Shown here piece by piece: positions 6,242 to 7,218 of a DNA stretch of 7,218 nt. A program made the translations under genes and the position numbers. Position 1 is the stretch's first letter; every line of letters begins with the position of its first letter. The notes beneath the pieces are model-generated. The model saw nothing but the letters and a program-made list of their open reading frames with translations, was not told where the DNA came from and ran no database searches. Source of the DNA: DATNNN01 sp035601815 (GTDB lineage: Bacteria; Pseudomonadota; Alphaproteobacteria; Rhizobiales; Xanthobacteraceae); contig DATNNN010000044.1 in NCBI GenBank assembly GCA_035601815.1, forward strand, positions 1-7,218, read 5' to 3'.

Positions 6242-6538
6242 ATGAGATCAAAGACTCCCATCACGTCAGCCGAGCGCAGGGCCGCGGCCGAGCAACTAGC
6301 GCTTGCGGCGCTCGCTTTTCTTGCCGCCGACGCGACGCGTCTCGGCGGCTTCCTCGCCGCCACCGGGCTCGGGCCGGAGAACCTGCGCGAAGCCGCGCGC
6401 AATCCGTCGTTCCTGCCGGGCGTGCTCGATCACGTGCTGTCCGACGAGCCCATGCTGATTGCGTTCGCGGCGGAGGAAAGCATCGATCCCAAGGTGGTGG
6501 CGCAGGCGCGGCAGGCGCTGGCGCCGAGCGAGCATTGA
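6242..6538 (+). CDS. DUF3572 family protein
   Basis: This is a 98-residue, mostly helical cytoplasmic protein with no signal peptide or membrane segment. The central pattern matches what I recall of DUF3572: an AEQLALAALAFLAAD helix (residues 16-30), then GFLAATGLGPENLREAA (36-52), a PSFLPGVLDHVLSDEP stretch (55-70) and a C-terminal LIAFAAEESIDPKVVAQAR helix. The family has no established function; I know it as an alphaproteobacterial protein often encoded beside divK. The gene is divergent from divK across 204 bases containing the CtrA-type box. The start ATG has GGAAAG four bases upstream, and no other ATG start upstream fits better. Linkage to cell-cycle genes hints at related regulation but does not show a role. 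Confidence 0.82.
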   Translation: MRSKTPITSAERRAAAEQLALAALAFLAADATRLGGFLAATGLGPENLREAARNPSFLPGVLDHVLSDEPMLIAFAAEESIDPKVVAQARQALAPSEH

Positions 6539-6583
6539 ATCAGTTTGCGAGCCGCGGGGTGCAACCGATTCTAATTCTTTGTC

Positions 6584-6606
6584 ATCGCCGGGCTTGGCCC
6601 GGCGAT
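6584..6606. repeat. REP-like palindrome, copy 1
   Basis: ATCGCCGGGC (6584-6593) is the exact reverse complement of GCCCGGCGAT (6597-6606) around a TTG loop. It is one of two related hairpins between two convergent genes, in the opposite orientation to copy 2. Such CGGGCTTG-type hairpins are dispersed in high copy in Bradyrhizobium-like genomes. It could also slow or terminate transcription, but no T run follows. Confidence 0.8.
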
Positions 6607-6644
6607 CTCGCTTAGGGACGCACCACCGTGCCTCATGAATCGGG

Positions 6645-6667
6645 ATGGCCGGGACAAGCCCGGCCAT
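6645..6667. repeat. REP-like palindrome, copy 2 (inverted relative to copy 1)
   Basis: ATGGCCGGG (6645-6653) pairs with CCCGGCCAT (6659-6667) around ACAAG. With two flanking bases each side, its reverse complement differs from copy 1 at only 3 of 27 positions. Two of those three are a matched C-G to G-C swap within the stem and the third is in or next to the loop. The inverted pair resembles a BIME-type arrangement. Confidence 0.8.
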
Positions 6668-6689
6668 GACGAACAGGCCTGCGACTCGA

Positions 6690-6827
6690 CTAGCGCGGCT
6701 TGGGGGCGTCGTCGGTGCAGGCGCTTGCCCCCGCCCTGCTTGGCCCGAACAGGTTGGTGCACTTGTCGCAGCCGGCGACCGCGAGCCCGAGCGCGACAAT
6801 GGCGGCGATGCGCCAGCCCCGGCCCAT
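6690..6827 (-). CDS. Small putative lipoprotein
   Basis: The predicted 45-residue product has a lipoprotein signal: basic MGRGWR n-region, hydrophobic IAAIVALGLAV, then lipobox VAGC with Cys20 as the likely lipidation site. After cleavage only about 26 residues remain, beginning CDKC and containing one more Cys (SACTDD). I chose the ATG at the complement of 6825-6827 because AGGGA lies seven bases before it (6835-6839). The frame is open further upstream to 6893, but that extension would bury the signal peptide. I do not know its function. Short CDKC-starting lipoproteins are, as far as I recall, found as hypothetical proteins in Rhizobiales. It is convergent with the DUF3572 gene, with the REP pair between them. 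Chance is possible for so short a frame. Confidence 0.55.
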   Translation of the reverse strand: MGRGWRIAAIVALGLAVAGCDKCTNLFGPSRAGASACTDDAPKPR

Positions 6828-7032
6828 GCCGGTATCCCTATGCGGCTCGTGGCCTTTTTCGGGCACGCGGTCCTTCGGCGGCAAACCAAGCATTCGTCAC
6901 AAGCCCTTTGTGTTTCGCGGGCAACTTGTCGCCGGCCATCGATAACAAGGATTGGCTGGATCGGCCAGCGCGATCGCGAAACGCCGCGAAGTCGCCCTGG
7001 TTGCGCACGATTGGCCGCCCACTTCCGGCTGA

Positions 7033-7060
7033 TTTACTTTGCATAGGGGCGGTGTAGGCT
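7033..7060 (+). promoter_or_regulatory. Possible promoter of the gene starting at 7090
   Basis: TTTACT (7033-7038) and TAGGCT (7055-7060) are 16 bases apart and 29 bases before the start codon. Both hexamers match the housekeeping consensus only partly. The rest of 6840-7089 shows nothing I can assign. Confidence 0.3.
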
Positions 7061-7089
7061 CTCGGCCTAATTTCTCTAGCGGGGATAAC

Positions 7090-7218
7090 ATGCTGAAATC
7101 ACAAACGTCTTTCCGCCAGGCAACGGTCCTGGCGGTGGCGGCCGGCGCGCTCACGCTCGCCGCCGTTGGCTACGGTCTCGCGCAATCGGCGGGCATCGAT
7201 CCTTCCAAGGTCAAGGTC
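7090..7218 (+). CDS. Exported protein, N-terminus only (truncated by window end)
   Basis: The first 43 codons of a gene are visible and the frame is open to the last base. The product starts with a typical Sec signal peptide: n-region MLKSQTSFRQ with K3 and R9, a hydrophobic core at about 11-28 (ATVLAVAAGALTLAAVGY), and a likely signal peptidase I site after A31 (GLA-QS) or A34. The mature part visible, GIDPSKVKV, is too short to identify a family. GGGGA ends four bases before the ATG and can serve as a ribosome binding site. A periplasmic protein such as a cytochrome, oxidoreductase or binding protein is possible, but nothing visible decides between them. Confidence 0.65.
   Translation, partial: MLKSQTSFRQATVLAVAAGALTLAAVGYGLAQSAGIDPSKVKV

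Noticed and set aside
6645..7046. 133-codon + strand frame starting MAGTSPAMT
   Set aside because: It starts inside the REP-like hairpin, whose chance translation gives this N-terminus, and then runs antisense to the lipoprotein frame with no domain pattern.
6838..7154. Overlapping - strand frames of 68 and 85 codons upstream of the lipoprotein
   Set aside because: They overlap each other in different frames, show no motif or signal, and the longer one overlaps the start of the exported protein gene.

Overview
This 7.2 kb window is GC-rich chromosomal DNA from an alphaproteobacterium, most likely of the Rhizobiales (Hyphomicrobiales). The evidence is the divK-pleD pair close to rpmG, a zinc-free ribosomal protein L33, a DUF3572 gene next to divK, a TTAA-N7-TTAA CtrA-type box in front of divK, and REP-like hairpins of the kind common in Bradyrhizobium and Rhodopseudomonas relatives. 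There is no sign of an insertion sequence, prophage, CRISPR array, tRNA or rRNA. Most of the window is core genome.

Positions 1-3718 (+ strand) hold a tightly packed gene run: the 3' part of a methylenetetrahydrofolate reductase-family gene, rnr (RNase R) and a NUDIX hydrolase. Each downstream start overlaps the preceding stop codon, and each probably uses a non-ATG start, which suggests translational coupling. Then comes rpmG (3780-3947), with its own likely promoter, a strong ribosome binding site and a good intrinsic terminator at 3975-3998.

Positions 3948-4287 are a 340-base gene-free stretch between rpmG and the end of pleD, which converge. It is unusually rich in potential RNA structure. 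One hairpin (4021-4075) has a loop that reads GAGGAG on + and CUCCUC on -. A predicted three-way junction (4106-4204) is closed by a 15-bp interrupted stem. A weak terminator-like hairpin and an AT-rich cluster of TTAA motifs follow. I do not recognise this as a named RNA family; it is the best candidate for something undescribed here.

Positions 4288-6037 (- strand) are the divK-pleD operon. DivK is a single-domain response regulator and PleD is a diguanylate cyclase with REC-REC-GGDEF architecture. In Caulobacter, where they are best studied, the PleC and DivJ kinases act on both, linking cell polarity and CtrA control to cyclic di-GMP. The CtrA-type box upstream of divK suggests that CtrA controls part of its own control circuit, as in Caulobacter.

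Positions 6038-7218 hold the divK upstream region, a divergent DUF3572 gene, two inverted REP-like hairpins with a compensatory base-pair change, a probable 45-residue lipoprotein gene on the - strand, and the first 43 codons of an exported protein that runs off the window.
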